Part shown: positions 41,401-49,484 of the stretch, piece by piece | Numbering within the stretch: position 1 is the stretch's first letter | How the letters are laid out: the number at the start of each line of letters is the position of its first letter | Assembly (NCBI RefSeq): GCF_024753215.1 | Contig: NZ_JANUGV010000001.1 | Coordinates: forward strand, 1,364,001 to 1,428,000 | Reading direction: 5' to 3' | DNA: 64,000 nt | Origin: Massilia solisilvae | Lineage (GTDB): Bacteria > Pseudomonadota > Gammaproteobacteria > Burkholderiales > Burkholderiaceae_D | Notes under the pieces: generated by a model | What the model saw: only the letters and a program-made list of their open reading frames with translations | The model's database searches: none | What the model was told of the DNA's origin: nothing | Translations under genes and position numbers: made by a program

Positions 41401-42119
41401 CGTGGCACCGCTTCCCGCGCGGCTCGGTGCCGGGCAACTTCCTGCACGAGCAGCTCGAGTGGATGGCCCAGGAGGGCTTCGGCTGCATCCACGACCCGCA
41501 TTTCGACGCCAGGCTGGGGCAGCGCTGCGAGCGCGCCGGCTGGGCCAACCGCAAGGACGACGCCATCGTGTGGCTGCGCGAAGTGGCCGCCACCGTGCTG
41601 CCGCCGCTGGGCGCGCCGCTGGCCGCGATCGGGACCCTGATGCCTGAAATGGAATTCTGGTTCCCCAGCGACCGGCTGGCGGTGGACCAGCTGGACCGGC
41701 TGTGCCGCGAGCGCCTGCTGGCCGGCATCGACAGGCCGCGCCTGCCGGAGCGCGAACTGCATGGCATGCTCAGGGGCTTTGCCGACCTGGTGTTCGAATA
41801 CGAGGGACGCTACTGGGTGCTCGACTACAAATCCAACGCGCTCGGCCCGGGCGACGCGGCGTACACGCGGCGCGCGATGATGGGGGCAATGGCCGACCAC
41901 CGCTACGACATCCAGGGCGCGATCTACATGCTGGCCCTGCACCGCCTGCTCCGGGCCCGGCTTGGCGCGGCCTACGACCCGGCGCACCAGCTCGGCGGCG
42001 CCGTGTTCCTGTTCCTGCGCGGGATCGCCAACCCGTCCACGCGCGGCTGCTGCGTGCTGGAGCCGGACCTCGAACTCCTGGATGGCATCGACCGGCTGCT
42101 CGGCAAGGAGGCCGCATGA
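38493..42119 (+). CDS. recB: exodeoxyribonuclease V subunit beta (RecB)
   Basis: 1208 residues. 3'-5' superfamily 1 helicase and nuclease of RecBCD. Walker A in EASAGTGKTWTIAALYLRLV, motif II LVDEFQDT, GDPKQSIYGFRGAD, TVHKSKGLEYPLV and RLLYVALTRA in the helicase half. The C-terminal nuclease domain has GFADLVFEYEGRYWVLDYKSN, carrying the metal-binding Asp and the D-Y-K core. Coupled to recC upstream and recD downstream by ATGA overlaps, giving a 1:1:1 complex. Confidence 0.96.
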   Translation: MSELLDPLRFPLHGSRLIEASAGTGKTWTIAALYLRLVLGHGGADGFPRPLLPAEILVMTFTRAATRELSNRIRQRLVDAAAYFRGEGEANDTYLRALAEAYPTQAERNVAAHRLVLAAETMDEAAVFTIDAWCQRMLREHAFDSGSLFDEELVSDERALFEDAAHDYWRQHVYPLDSHALGAVLECWGDVQVLKQSVRELVPRCEAMGAQAGEPLPVLVPRLQREQQAQLARLKEGWFDRANEMEQWIASLRAANPKCFNGNKMRADSLAKWFEALRVWANDPVAVKPDLNDTAWSRLTPDGIHDAFAKDYFADIPECFERMPELRGALQAIAPLSHALLRHAARHIARRMAELKERNRQFGFADMLHRLRDALEGPNGEALRRRIVAQFPVALVDEFQDTSPDQYRIFNLLYRVADNDPSQGLFLIGDPKQSIYGFRGADIHSYLAARRATAGRHYKLGTNFRSTEGIVEAVNQLFLHAENGYAAGAFRFKKEDENPLPFDKVDANGRKERLVGVDGPYQALAVACCEQEDLKADDYREFFAHHCAEHIVRLLNDPWVGFLREDGEFVRLKPADVAVLVRDRNEANAIRRALQQRMVASVYLSDKDSVVESEEAADVLRWLRAVANPLDGALARAAFATATARLPLAELARLAADEVAWEERVEQLKALHVAWQRQGVLAMLRRFIHELELPARLLAEPGGERRLTNLLHLAELLQQASRELDGEQALVRWFAEQVEGAGEGGDERVLRLESDAELVKVVTVHKSKGLEYPLVYLPFAVTARKVEGSRRSFVEFVHEDGTRTIDLALAEEAVLAADRARLEEDLRLLYVALTRASHFLWLGVAALASRKKGQNRLHESALGYLLTGGDPIAPGELRARFEHLRAGLSSIELHTLEPAQGATLLNRVEEKPELIDAPVYRARFERDWTVGSFTSLARQAGAAPTRAQDETLLEELAGEVPAPLAIDDVPWHRFPRGSVPGNFLHEQLEWMAQEGFGCIHDPHFDARLGQRCERAGWANRKDDAIVWLREVAATVLPPLGAPLAAIGTLMPEMEFWFPSDRLAVDQLDRLCRERLLAGIDRPRLPERELHGMLRGFADLVFEYEGRYWVLDYKSNALGPGDAAYTRRAMMGAMADHRYDIQGAIYMLALHRLLRARLGAAYDPAHQLGGAVFLFLRGIANPSTRGCCVLEPDLELLDGIDRLLGKEAA

Positions 42120-44029
42120 CGAGCGCCGACAACCTCTGGCTCGAAACCACGCGGCTTTCCGAGGCCGGCGAGCTGCGCCGCCTGTCCGGCGCCTTTGCCC
42201 GCTTCATCGCCTCGCTTGGCGAGGCCTCGCCCGCGGTGCTGCTGGCCGCGCTGGTGCTGTCCGAGATGGAAGGGCAGGGCCACAGCTGCCTGCCGCTTGC
42301 GGACCTGGCGGCCGGGCCGGGCGAGCTGCTCGGCTGGCCCGACGGGCAATGGCAGGCGCTGGCACAGGCTGCCGGACCGCTGCCGAAGAACCCGAAGGCA
42401 TGGCACGCCGAGCTGGCGGCCTGCGAACTGGTCGGCCAGGCGGGCCAGTTCGATTACGGCCAGCCGCTGGTGCTCGACGGTGAACGCCTGTACCTGCGCC
42501 GCTACTGGAAAGACGAGATGGTGGTGGCCAAGGCGATCCGCGCGCGTGCGCTGGCAACGCGCGCGGTTGACGAGGATGAGGTGCGGCACTGGCTCGACGT
42601 GCTGTTCTCGTCGCGTTCGGACGAAAAGCCGGACTGGCAGAAGCTGGCCTGCGCGATCGCCTTGCGCGGTTCGGTGGCCGTGATCACCGGCGGTCCGGGC
42701 ACCGGCAAGACCTACACCGTGGCCCGCCTGCTGGCCCTGCTGCTGGCGATGGCGGGCGAGAACGCCGGCAGCCGCCGCATTGCCCTGGCCGCGCCGACCG
42801 GCAAGGCGGCGGCGCGCCTGAAGCAATCGATCGACAAGGCGCTGGGCGACCTGGCCGCGCGCGTCGAGGGCAAGCTGCCGCTGCGCGAACTGGCCGAACG
42901 CATGGGGGCCGCGCGCACGCTCCACAGCCTGCTCGGCGCGCGTCCCGACAGCCGCGCCTTTGCCCACCATGCCGGCAACCCCCTGGACGTGGACGTGCTG
43001 ATCGTGGACGAGGCGTCCATGGTCCACCTCGAGATGATGGCCGCGCTGCTCGACGCGCTGCCCGCGGGCGCGACCCTGATCCTGTTGGGCGACAAGGACC
43101 AGCTGGCGTCGGTGGAGGCGGGCGCGGTGCTGGGCGACCTGTGCCACGACGCGCAGGCTGGCAACTACACGCGGGCGACGCAGGCCTACGTGGAAGCGGC
43201 CAGCGGCGAAGCGATTCCCGCGCAATACACGGGCCAGGGCGCCGCGCTCGCGCAGCAGACCGTGATGCTGCGCCACAGCCGCCGCTTCGGCGGGCCGATC
43301 GGCCAGCTGGCGCTTGCGGTGAATGCGGGCGAGACCGAGCGCGCCGAGACGGTGCTGCGTGCAGCGTCCGGCCCGGTACGCTGGATCGAGAACGCCCAGC
43401 CGCAGCAAGCGGTGGCGCTGGCCGTCGGCGGCTACCGGGGCTACCTGGAGCTGCTGGCCAAGGGACCGGATGGCGAGCATGAAGCCTGGGTGCGCAAGGT
43501 GCTGCAGGCGTTCGAGGCGTTTCGCATCCTGTGCGCGGTGCGCGAAGGGGAGTGGGGCGTGACGGGCCTGAACATGGCCATCGAGGAGCGGCTGGAGGCG
43601 GCCGGACTGGTGCGTCGCGGCGGCGAGTGGTATGCCGGCCGGCCGGTCATGGTCACCCGCAACGACTACGGCACCCGCGTCTTCAACGGCGACATCGGCA
43701 TCACGCTCGCGGACCCGGAGCGAGCGGGTTCGATGCGCGTGTACTTCCTGGAGGGCGACGAGGTGCGCAGCGTGCTTGCGACCCGGCTGCGCGACGTGGA
43801 GACGGCGTATGCGATGACGGTGCACAAATCGCAGGGCTCCGAGTTCCGTCACACGGTGCTGGTGCTGCCGCAGGACCGCGGCGGCATCGTCGCGCGCGAG
43901 CTGGTGTACACCGGGATCACGCGCGCGAGCGGCGAGTTCACCCTGATCACGCCGGCGGGGGCGGGGCTGGCGCAGGCGATTGCGCGGCGCACGCACCGGG
44001 CCAGCGGGCTGCGCGAGCTGTTGGGGTAG
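42116..44029 (+). CDS. recD: exodeoxyribonuclease V subunit alpha (RecD)
   Basis: 637 residues. 5'-3' superfamily 1B helicase of RecBCD. Walker A GGPGTGKTYTVARLL, then APTGKAAARLKQS, LIVDEASMVHLEMM, LLGDKDQLASVEAG and the late motif AYAMTVHKSQGSEF. Start ATG overlaps the recB stop. The stop codon TAG lies at the first bases of a palindromic repeat (44026-44056). With RecB and RecC it repairs double-strand breaks and degrades linear foreign DNA. Confidence 0.95.
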   Translation: MTSADNLWLETTRLSEAGELRRLSGAFARFIASLGEASPAVLLAALVLSEMEGQGHSCLPLADLAAGPGELLGWPDGQWQALAQAAGPLPKNPKAWHAELAACELVGQAGQFDYGQPLVLDGERLYLRRYWKDEMVVAKAIRARALATRAVDEDEVRHWLDVLFSSRSDEKPDWQKLACAIALRGSVAVITGGPGTGKTYTVARLLALLLAMAGENAGSRRIALAAPTGKAAARLKQSIDKALGDLAARVEGKLPLRELAERMGAARTLHSLLGARPDSRAFAHHAGNPLDVDVLIVDEASMVHLEMMAALLDALPAGATLILLGDKDQLASVEAGAVLGDLCHDAQAGNYTRATQAYVEAASGEAIPAQYTGQGAALAQQTVMLRHSRRFGGPIGQLALAVNAGETERAETVLRAASGPVRWIENAQPQQAVALAVGGYRGYLELLAKGPDGEHEAWVRKVLQAFEAFRILCAVREGEWGVTGLNMAIEERLEAAGLVRRGGEWYAGRPVMVTRNDYGTRVFNGDIGITLADPERAGSMRVYFLEGDEVRSVLATRLRDVETAYAMTVHKSQGSEFRHTVLVLPQDRGGIVARELVYTGITRASGEFTLITPAGAGLAQAIARRTHRASGLRELLG

Positions 44030-44056
44030 GCCGGGCAGAAAATCTGCCCACCCTAC
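44026..44056. repeat. REP-like hairpin, GTGGGC family (copy 2, single arm)
   Basis: GTAGGCCGGGCAGA-aaa-TCTGCCCACCCTAC forms one hairpin of the family seen at 167-275 and 48580-48680. The recD TAG is inside its first bases. Confidence 0.65.
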
Positions 44057-44079
44057 CGCAAGCGCGGGGTCAAAATGAA

Positions 44080-44106
44080 AAAAGGCCAGCGGTTTGCTGG
44101 CCTTTT
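44080..44106. terminator. bidirectional intrinsic terminator between recD and the PBP7-like gene
   Basis: AAAAGGCCAGC-ggttt-GCTGGCCTTTT is an 11-bp perfect stem with A- and T-runs at its two ends, so it can stop transcription from recD (plus) and from the convergent pbpG-like gene (minus). Confidence 0.9.
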
Positions 44107-44124
44107 GTGCAGACGTTGCGCCGA

Positions 44125-45015
44125 TCAGCGATGGCGGCGGCGCGCCTTCACATGCTTCACGCGGCGCGTACCGCCGGCGCTGGCCTTTGCACGCGGCGCG
44201 TTCGCTGCAAAGGCGGTCGAGCTGTTGTCACCCAATACGTAGCGGCGAATGTTGAGCGCATCGAGCACGCGCACCGACGATGCGCCCGCGTTCAGCAGCA
44301 CCATGGTCGCGTTCTTGCCGGCGGCTTTGACCTTCATGATCAGGCAGCGGCCCGCTTCCTGCGTGTAGCCGGTCTTGGACAGTCCGATGTCCCAGCCCTT
44401 GGCGCCCACCAGGCGGTTGGTGTTGTGGTATTCCACCTCGCGGCCCTTGATGTTGATGATGTCCTTCGGATCGGTGGTGATGCGCGTGATCTCCGGGTAG
44501 CGCGAGGCGGCGTGCGCCATCTTCACCAGGTCTTCCGCGGTCGAGCGGTTGGCCGGGTTCAGGCCGGTCGGCTCTTCGATCGCGGTCTGGGTCATGCCCA
44601 GCGCGGCGATCTTGCGCTTGACCGCGGCCTTGAATGCCGCCGGGCCGCCCGGATAGGTGCGGGCCAGCGAGGCGGCGGCGCGGTTATCGGACGACATCAG
44701 CGCCAGCTGCAGCACGTCGCGGCGCGGGATGGTCGCGCCCACCGGCACGCGCGAGCTGCTGTGCTTGATCACGTCCACGTCCGATTGTTCAATCTCGATC
44801 GGCTCGTCCATGTCCTGCTTGGCGTCAAGCACGACCATCGCGGTCATCAGCTTGGTCAGGGAAGCGATCGGCATCAGGCGGTCTGCGTTCTTTTCGAGCA
44901 GGACCTTGCCGGTATCGTCTTCCACCACAAGCACCGATTGCGATCCGAACGGCACCGCCACGGCGGCGGCGGCCGAAAACGACATCAGTACTGCGGCGAA
45001 CAGTTTTTTCATCAT
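44125..45015 (-). CDS. pbpG: D-alanyl-D-alanine endopeptidase, PBP7/8-like
   Basis: 296 residues starting MMKKLFA (ATG at 45015 or 45012). Signal peptide to about residue 21 (AAAAVAVP). The penicillin-binding motifs of S11 peptidases are present: SLTK with the active Ser, SDN and KTG. PBP7/8 enzymes are periplasmic and cut D,D-cross-links in peptidoglycan; the lack of the C-terminal membrane-anchor domain of PBP5 and the overall length favour PBP7. A strongly basic tail (KHVKARRRHR) may bind the wall or membrane. Followed by the bidirectional terminator. Confidence 0.92.
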   Translation of the reverse strand: MMKKLFAAVLMSFSAAAAVAVPFGSQSVLVVEDDTGKVLLEKNADRLMPIASLTKLMTAMVVLDAKQDMDEPIEIEQSDVDVIKHSSSRVPVGATIPRRDVLQLALMSSDNRAAASLARTYPGGPAAFKAAVKRKIAALGMTQTAIEEPTGLNPANRSTAEDLVKMAHAASRYPEITRITTDPKDIINIKGREVEYHNTNRLVGAKGWDIGLSKTGYTQEAGRCLIMKVKAAGKNATMVLLNAGASSVRVLDALNIRRYVLGDNSSTAFAANAPRAKASAGGTRRVKHVKARRRHR

Positions 45016-45171
45016 AGTCGGGTAGAAGGGGGTGACGGATAAAACTGCCATAGTCGGCAGTGAAATACATCTGTCTGTTGAGAAACTACTTTAAGTTGGA
45101 AGATAGCACCAAGCATGCGCTATGTCTATGGCGCACGGGAAAAAAGCAAGCTCTTCGCTAAAAAATGTAAC

Positions 45172-45198
45172 AAAAAAAGCCCCGCACGCTGGCGGGGC
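45172..45198 (-). terminator. intrinsic terminator of the sulfate-binding protein gene
   Basis: On the minus strand GCCCCGC-cagcgt-GCGGGGC is followed by TTTTTTT, a 7-bp G+C stem with a T-run, 34 nt after the stop codon. Confidence 0.88.
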
Positions 45199-45231
45199 CC
45201 TGGTTTTTGCCGGCGCGCACCGGCGGTTTGC

Positions 45232-46245
45232 TTATTTCGACTGGTAAATCTTATCGAATTCGCCGCCGTCGTCGAAGTGTACCTTCTGGGCCTTCTGCCA
45301 GCCGCCAAACACGTCCTGCACGGTGAACAGGGTGATCGGCTTGTAGTTGCCGGCGAATTTCTTCATCACCGCCTGGTTACGCACGCGCAGGAAGTGCTGG
45401 GCGCCGATGGTCTGGCCGGTTTCCGAATACAGGAAGTTCAGGTAATCCGTCGCTTCCTTGCGGATGCCCTTGCGGTCCACCACCTTGTCCACCACCGCCA
45501 CCGGCGACTCGGCCAGCACCGACACCGCCGGGTACACGACTTCGAAGTTGTCGCCGAATTCCTTGCGCACCAGGTTCACTTCGTTCTCGAAGGTCACCAG
45601 CGCGTCGCCGATCTGGCGCTGGGTGAAGGTGGTGGTCGCGGCGCGCCCGCCCGCATCCAGGATCGGCACGTTCTTGAAGATGCGCTTGACCAGGTCACGC
45701 GCCTGCGCCTCGTTGCCGCCTTTCTTCAATACCGAGCCCCAGGCGGCGAGATACGTGTAGCGGCCGTTGCCGGCAGTCTTCGGGTTCGGGATCACCACCT
45801 GCACGCCCGGCTTGGCCAGGTCGGCCCAGTCATGGATGCCTTTCGGATTGCCCTTGCGCACCAGGAACACCATGGTCGAGTAGTAGGGCGCGGCGTCGTT
45901 AGGGAACTTCTTGGCCCAGTCCTTGGACACCAGGCCCTTCTCGGCCAGGAAGTCGATGTCGTTGGCTTGGTTCATCGTTACGACCGAGGCCTCCAGGCCG
46001 TCGGCCACCGCCCGCGCCTGCTTGCTCGATGCGGCGTGCGACTGCTTGATGGTGATGTTTTCGCCGGCCTTTTTCTTGTATTCGGCAACGAAGGCCGGGT
46101 TGATGTCCTTGTACAGTTCACGCGCGACGTCGTACGAGACATTCAGCAATTCGACGTCTTTCGCGTTGGCCGACACGGGCAGCGCGGCGGCCAGTGCCAG
46201 GCCAAGGAGCACGCGGCGCAGGGAGGAGAGGGGAGTGGTCGTCAT
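45232..46245 (-). CDS. sbp: sulfate ABC transporter periplasmic substrate-binding protein
   Basis: 337 residues. Signal peptide ending ANAK near residue 29, then the family's opening VELLNVSYDVARELYKDIN. Other hallmarks are QSHAASSKQARAVADGLEASVVTMN, FLVRKGNPKGIHDW and NPKTAGNGRYTYLAAWG, all typical of Sbp/CysP. Binds sulfate for the CysTWA importer, whose genes are not in this window, so the gene is detached from the transporter operon. The 197-nt upstream gap has an inverted GTTCCG/CGGAAC pair around 46280-46310 that could belong to its control. Its own terminator follows. Confidence 0.95.
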   Translation of the reverse strand: MTTTPLSSLRRVLLGLALAAALPVSANAKDVELLNVSYDVARELYKDINPAFVAEYKKKAGENITIKQSHAASSKQARAVADGLEASVVTMNQANDIDFLAEKGLVSKDWAKKFPNDAAPYYSTMVFLVRKGNPKGIHDWADLAKPGVQVVIPNPKTAGNGRYTYLAAWGSVLKKGGNEAQARDLVKRIFKNVPILDAGGRAATTTFTQRQIGDALVTFENEVNLVRKEFGDNFEVVYPAVSVLAESPVAVVDKVVDRKGIRKEATDYLNFLYSETGQTIGAQHFLRVRNQAVMKKFAGNYKPITLFTVQDVFGGWQKAQKVHFDDGGEFDKIYQSK

Positions 46246-46442
46246 ATTGTTCTCGCTATCAAAACTTTGGAAACAATTCATGTTCCGAAAAATCCGGTCC
46301 GAACGGAACGACAGTTTTGTCATATGCTTAGAAGTCGGGCCGGATATGCATGCGCTCACAGCAGCCATTCGCACTACAGTGTATAGTTCGCGCAATCGGT
46401 GACGCCGAAAGTCCATGGTTTTGTTTTTTCTTGCTGGAAGAG

Positions 46443-46970
46443 ATGGGTATCGAAATTCGACAAGCATTGTTAAGTGACGCACCAGCCGCCTGCGCGCTGC
46501 TGCGCCGCTCCATCGCCGAAGGTTGCGCGCCGGACCACCTGGGCCAATCCGATATCCTCGACAACTGGCTCGGCAATAAAACGCCGCAAACCGTTGCCAC
46601 CTGGTTTTCCACCCCCAGCAACCACGCAGTCGTGGCCGAGCGCGACGGCCAGCTGCTGGGTCTGGGCCTGCTGACCCAGGCCGGCAAGGTCGCCCTGTGC
46701 TATGTGCTGCCCGACACGCTGCGCGCCGGGGTCGGCCGCGCGCTGCTGGGTGCGCTGGAGCAGCAGGCGCGCTGCTGGAGCATCAGCAAGCTGCACCTGC
46801 ACAGCCCGGCCTCGTCCAGCGCCTTCTTCGAGCGTCACGGCTATGCCAACGCCGGCAAGGAAAAGGCCTGCTTCGGCCTGGAGTGCGACCTGATGTGGAA
46901 AAGCCTGAAGACCGACGGCGCCTGCGACCCCGCCGCCCGCAAGCGTTTTTGCAACTGCAGCGGCGAATAA
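46443..46970 (+). CDS. GNAT family N-acetyltransferase
   Basis: 175 residues from the ATG at 46443, with GGAAGAG just upstream. Opening GIEIRQALLSDAPAACALLRRSI, acetyl-CoA-binding loop PDTLRAGVGRALLGALEQQA, and FFERHGYANAGK near the end are standard GNAT features. The C-terminus is Cys-rich (CDPAARKRFCNCSGE), unusual for the family and possibly a metal site. Acceptor unknown. Divergent from sbp. Confidence 0.85.
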   Translation: MGIEIRQALLSDAPAACALLRRSIAEGCAPDHLGQSDILDNWLGNKTPQTVATWFSTPSNHAVVAERDGQLLGLGLLTQAGKVALCYVLPDTLRAGVGRALLGALEQQARCWSISKLHLHSPASSSAFFERHGYANAGKEKACFGLECDLMWKSLKTDGACDPAARKRFCNCSGE

Positions 46971-47048
46971 CGCGCCGATATCCCGCCATTCCCTTTTTTC
47001 CGCTGAGCCATTGCGTTATAGTACGAACCTCGCAATGTTGAGTACGCC

Positions 47049-47744
47049 ATGGCTTCACGCAGAGAATTCCTCCAGCACGGCATCAGCCTGACCGCGCTCG
47101 GTGCCCTGTCCGTCCCTCTGATCGGTTGCGCCAACGCCAGCGCAGCCCACAAGGCATCGCCCAAAGTCGTTGCCCGCGCCCAGCCGCAACCGGTGGAGCC
47201 GGCCGGCACCACCAGCATGGCGCCCCCGCCCGACCTGTTCGACGCCCAGCTGCTCGACCTGGACTTCTGGGTCAAGCCGCGCACGCTGACGGTGGTCCGC
47301 CCGCAAAGCGGCGAAAAGGCGCGCGTGCTGTACTGGAAGGACGGCGACATCATCGACTCGGCCTACCAGGAGCTGTGCCACCTGCTGCGCGACGTGAACG
47401 GCAAGGCCACCATCCCGATCGACCCCAAGCTGCTTGAAACGCTGTGGGGCACGCAAGCCTTCATCGCCCGCTACGGCATGGAGCAGCCGCTCGAGATCCT
47501 GTCCGGCTACCGCACCCCGGCCTCCAACAAGCGCCTGATCGAGTCGGGCGTGCCGGCCGCGCGCCAGTCGTTGCACATGTCGGGCAAGGCGGCGGACATC
47601 CGCATCGCCAGCCTGAACGAGGAAGTGCTGGGCGGGCTGGTCAGGAGCTTCCGCAAGGGCGGGGTTGGCTTTTACTACCGCTCCGGTCCCAAGGGCGGCT
47701 GGATCCACACCGATACTGGCCTGAACCGCACCTGGCAGGGCTGA
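47049..47744 (+). CDS. DUF882/MepK-like peptidoglycan endopeptidase, Tat-exported
   Basis: 231 residues. N-terminus ASRREFLQHGISLTALGALSVP carries a twin-arginine motif (RREFL), and the following LIGC resembles a lipobox, so it may be a Tat-exported lipoprotein. The catalytic region has GYRTPASNKRLI, SLHMSGKAADIRI and GGWIHTD, giving the His/Asp/His zinc ligands of the M15-like DUF882 family (MepK/YcbK), which cuts meso-DAP cross-links. It would complement the L,D-transpeptidase elsewhere in the window. Stands alone. Confidence 0.88.
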   Translation: MASRREFLQHGISLTALGALSVPLIGCANASAAHKASPKVVARAQPQPVEPAGTTSMAPPPDLFDAQLLDLDFWVKPRTLTVVRPQSGEKARVLYWKDGDIIDSAYQELCHLLRDVNGKATIPIDPKLLETLWGTQAFIARYGMEQPLEILSGYRTPASNKRLIESGVPAARQSLHMSGKAADIRIASLNEEVLGGLVRSFRKGGVGFYYRSGPKGGWIHTDTGLNRTWQG

Positions 47745-47830
47745 ACGCGCCCAAAACTTGGGCGATAATTCGTTGTCACATGCTTGGTCCGGCCTTGCGC
47801 CGGCCGGCCGTTTTCGCGAAGGAGACAGTG

Positions 47831-48121
47831 ATGGCAACGATGAATGCACCCACCATCGACCGGCGGCAGATGCCCGAACGGCGCGTGGCGCTGCGCGAGG
47901 GGCGCGGCTCGGTGATGTCCGCGCTCGACTACATTGCAATGGCCCTGCTGATCATCGGCGGGCTGAACTGGGGCATGATCGGGATATCCGGCATCGACGT
48001 GGTCGCCAGCGTGTTTGGCGCCGACAGCGCCGGCAGCCGGCTGGTGTACACGCTGGTGGGCCTGGCGGCCCTGTATTCGATCTACCTGGCCGCCAAGATG
48101 GCCTCGACCCGGCGCTTGTAG
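47831..48121 (+). CDS. DUF378 small membrane protein
   Basis: 96 residues with AAGGAGA before the ATG. After a polar N-terminus of about 30 residues come two hydrophobic helices. The first holds ALLIIGGLNWGMIGI, the DUF378 signature, and the second LVYTLVGLAALYSIYLA. Function of the family is unknown. The next gene begins 9 nt after the stop, so the two are probably one operon. Confidence 0.88.
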   Translation: MATMNAPTIDRRQMPERRVALREGRGSVMSALDYIAMALLIIGGLNWGMIGISGIDVVASVFGADSAGSRLVYTLVGLAALYSIYLAAKMASTRRL

Positions 48122-48130
48122 GGGCGCCGT

Positions 48131-48583
48131 TTGCGCATCGGCCTGATTTCCGACACCCACGGCCTGCTGCGGCCGGAAGCGCTCGGCTTTCTGGCCGGAG
48201 CCGACCACATCATCCACGGCGGCGACATCGGCGCGCCGGACATCCTGGCCCGGCTGGCGGCCATCGCGCCCCTGACGACGGTGCGCGGCAATAATGACAC
48301 GGCCCCGTGGGCGCGCGCGCTGCCCGCGACCGCGCTGGTGCGCTTCGAGGACGTTGCCGTGTACGTGATCCACGACCTGAAGGAGCTGGCCATCGATCCG
48401 GCGGCCGAAGGCGCGCGGGTAGTGGTGGCGGGGCACTCGCACAAACCGGCCCAGGCCGAGCGCGACGGCGTGCTGTACGTGAATCCCGGCAGTGCGGGCC
48501 GGCGGCGCTTCAGCTTGCCGATTGCGCTGGGGGAGCTGGTGGTCGAGGGCGCACGCGTCAGTGCCCGGGTCGTGAACTTGTAG
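48131..48583 (+). CDS. YfcE/MJ0936-type metallophosphoesterase
   Basis: 150 residues starting at TTG (48131); RIGLISDTHG is the normal start of the family, so the rare start codon is likely real. Metal-binding motifs: D-x-H in SDTHG, GGDIG, GNND, and GHSH-x-P near the end (VVVAGHSHKP), followed by NPGSAGRRR. A small cytoplasmic phosphodiesterase; YfcE hydrolyses artificial phosphodiesters and the physiological substrate is unknown. Its stop codon lies in the first bases of a REPIN-like repeat. Confidence 0.92.
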   Translation: MRIGLISDTHGLLRPEALGFLAGADHIIHGGDIGAPDILARLAAIAPLTTVRGNNDTAPWARALPATALVRFEDVAVYVIHDLKELAIDPAAEGARVVVAGHSHKPAQAERDGVLYVNPGSAGRRRFSLPIALGELVVEGARVSARVVNL

Positions 48584-48680
48584 GGTGGGCAGCTGTGCTG
48601 CCCACGCGTCCAGCCAGCGCCAGCGCAGCGCAACCGCATGCGATGGTTGAACGCGTGGGCAGGAAACCTGCCCACCCTAC
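48580..48680. repeat. REPIN-like double palindrome, GTGGGC family (copy 3)
   Basis: Two hairpins in inverted orientation within 101 bp: GTGGGCAG-ctgtg-CTGCCCAC on the left and GTGGGCAGG-aaa-CCTGCCCAC on the right. They are flanked by GTAGG and CCTAC, with ACGCGT next to each inner end. The fullest copy of the family in this window. Confidence 0.8.
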
Positions 48681-48686
48681 ATGGGC

Positions 48687-48896
48687 TCACTCGTAGTAAT
48701 ACGGTGGCAGCGGAACATGGTCGCGCTGCTCCTTGGCCAGCTCGTCCAGGTCCACTTGCTTGTCCCACAGCAGGTACCAGCCGTGCTGCTGGTCCTTCTC
48801 GACGGCGGGGTGCTGGTGCACATAGCGGCCCAGGAATTCTTCGAACTCCGAAACGTAGCCGCCGTGCCGCGGCTCGTATGGCTGTTGCGCTTTCAT
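48687..48896 (-). CDS. DUF3460 family small protein
   Basis: 69 residues with GGGAGG upstream of the ATG. Soluble, acidic middle, ends in PLPPYYYE. The string SEFEEFLGRYVHQHP followed by WDKQVDLDE is the DUF3460 pattern of Burkholderiales (short protein with a conserved LLWDK-x-VD-x-D core). Function unknown. Convergent with the phosphoesterase across the repeat. Confidence 0.85.
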   Translation of the reverse strand: MKAQQPYEPRHGGYVSEFEEFLGRYVHQHPAVEKDQQHGWYLLWDKQVDLDELAKEQRDHVPLPPYYYE

Positions 48897-49006
48897 GACG
48901 CTTCCCTCCCTGCATGCTATGACCTCGTGGCAAGCGCCAAGTTCGTGATGGCCCGGGGCGCCGAAATGCCTTACGATACCGCTCCAGATTTCCTATCCGC
49001 ACCACC

Positions 49007-49411
49007 ATGAATGCACCCATCGACAAGCCGCGCTTTCGCCCCGTTCCGTGGACGCCCCTCGAGACGCCGCAGGACGTCGAGCTGTGGATCGAGGAGCACA
49101 ACATGGCCATGCAGGAGCTGATCAGCCCCAAGGAGACCGGCTATGGCGTGCGCTTCACGCTCGCGCCCGGCGGCGAGGTCGTCATGCAGACGGGTGCAGA
49201 CGCCGTGATCCTGGACGTGGAGCCGGACGCGGAATGGATTGCGCCCCTGATCATCGCCGCCACTGGCGCCGAGGCGCCGAAGGGCCGGATCTGGGTGCTG
49301 CCCAGCGACAAGCTGGTCCAGCTCATCATGGGCCTGTCGAGCCTGGTCGACAGCACGACCCTCGTCAGCGGCCACAAGTTCGGCACGCGCGCCCGCAACG
49401 TCTTGTATTGA
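49007..49411 (+). CDS. conserved hypothetical protein (134 aa)
   Basis: 134 residues, no signal peptide or membrane helix. Alternating strands and helices (AVILDVEPDAEWIAPLIIAATG, IWVLPSDKLVQLIMGLSSLVDS) suggest a compact alpha/beta fold. I do not recognise the family and no known motif is visible. Codon use matches the genome. The ATG fits but has no strong Shine-Dalgarno sequence. Confidence 0.68.
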   Translation: MNAPIDKPRFRPVPWTPLETPQDVELWIEEHNMAMQELISPKETGYGVRFTLAPGGEVVMQTGADAVILDVEPDAEWIAPLIIAATGAEAPKGRIWVLPSDKLVQLIMGLSSLVDSTTLVSGHKFGTRARNVLY

Positions 49412-49484
49412 CGGAACTTTTGCTTCTCACGAAAAGCGGTTTTCGGTTATAAAAGCGTACTCAAGCTTTTTCCGGAGAAACTTG

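Noticed and set aside
38307..41987. 1226-codon open frame antisense to recB (and similar ones antisense to recC at 34903-37749 and the CHASE kinase at 29863-33003)
   Set aside because: Low-complexity Arg/Ala/Gly-rich translation without any domain; mirror frames of G+C-rich genes stay open by codon bias. The plus-strand proteins have full motif sets.
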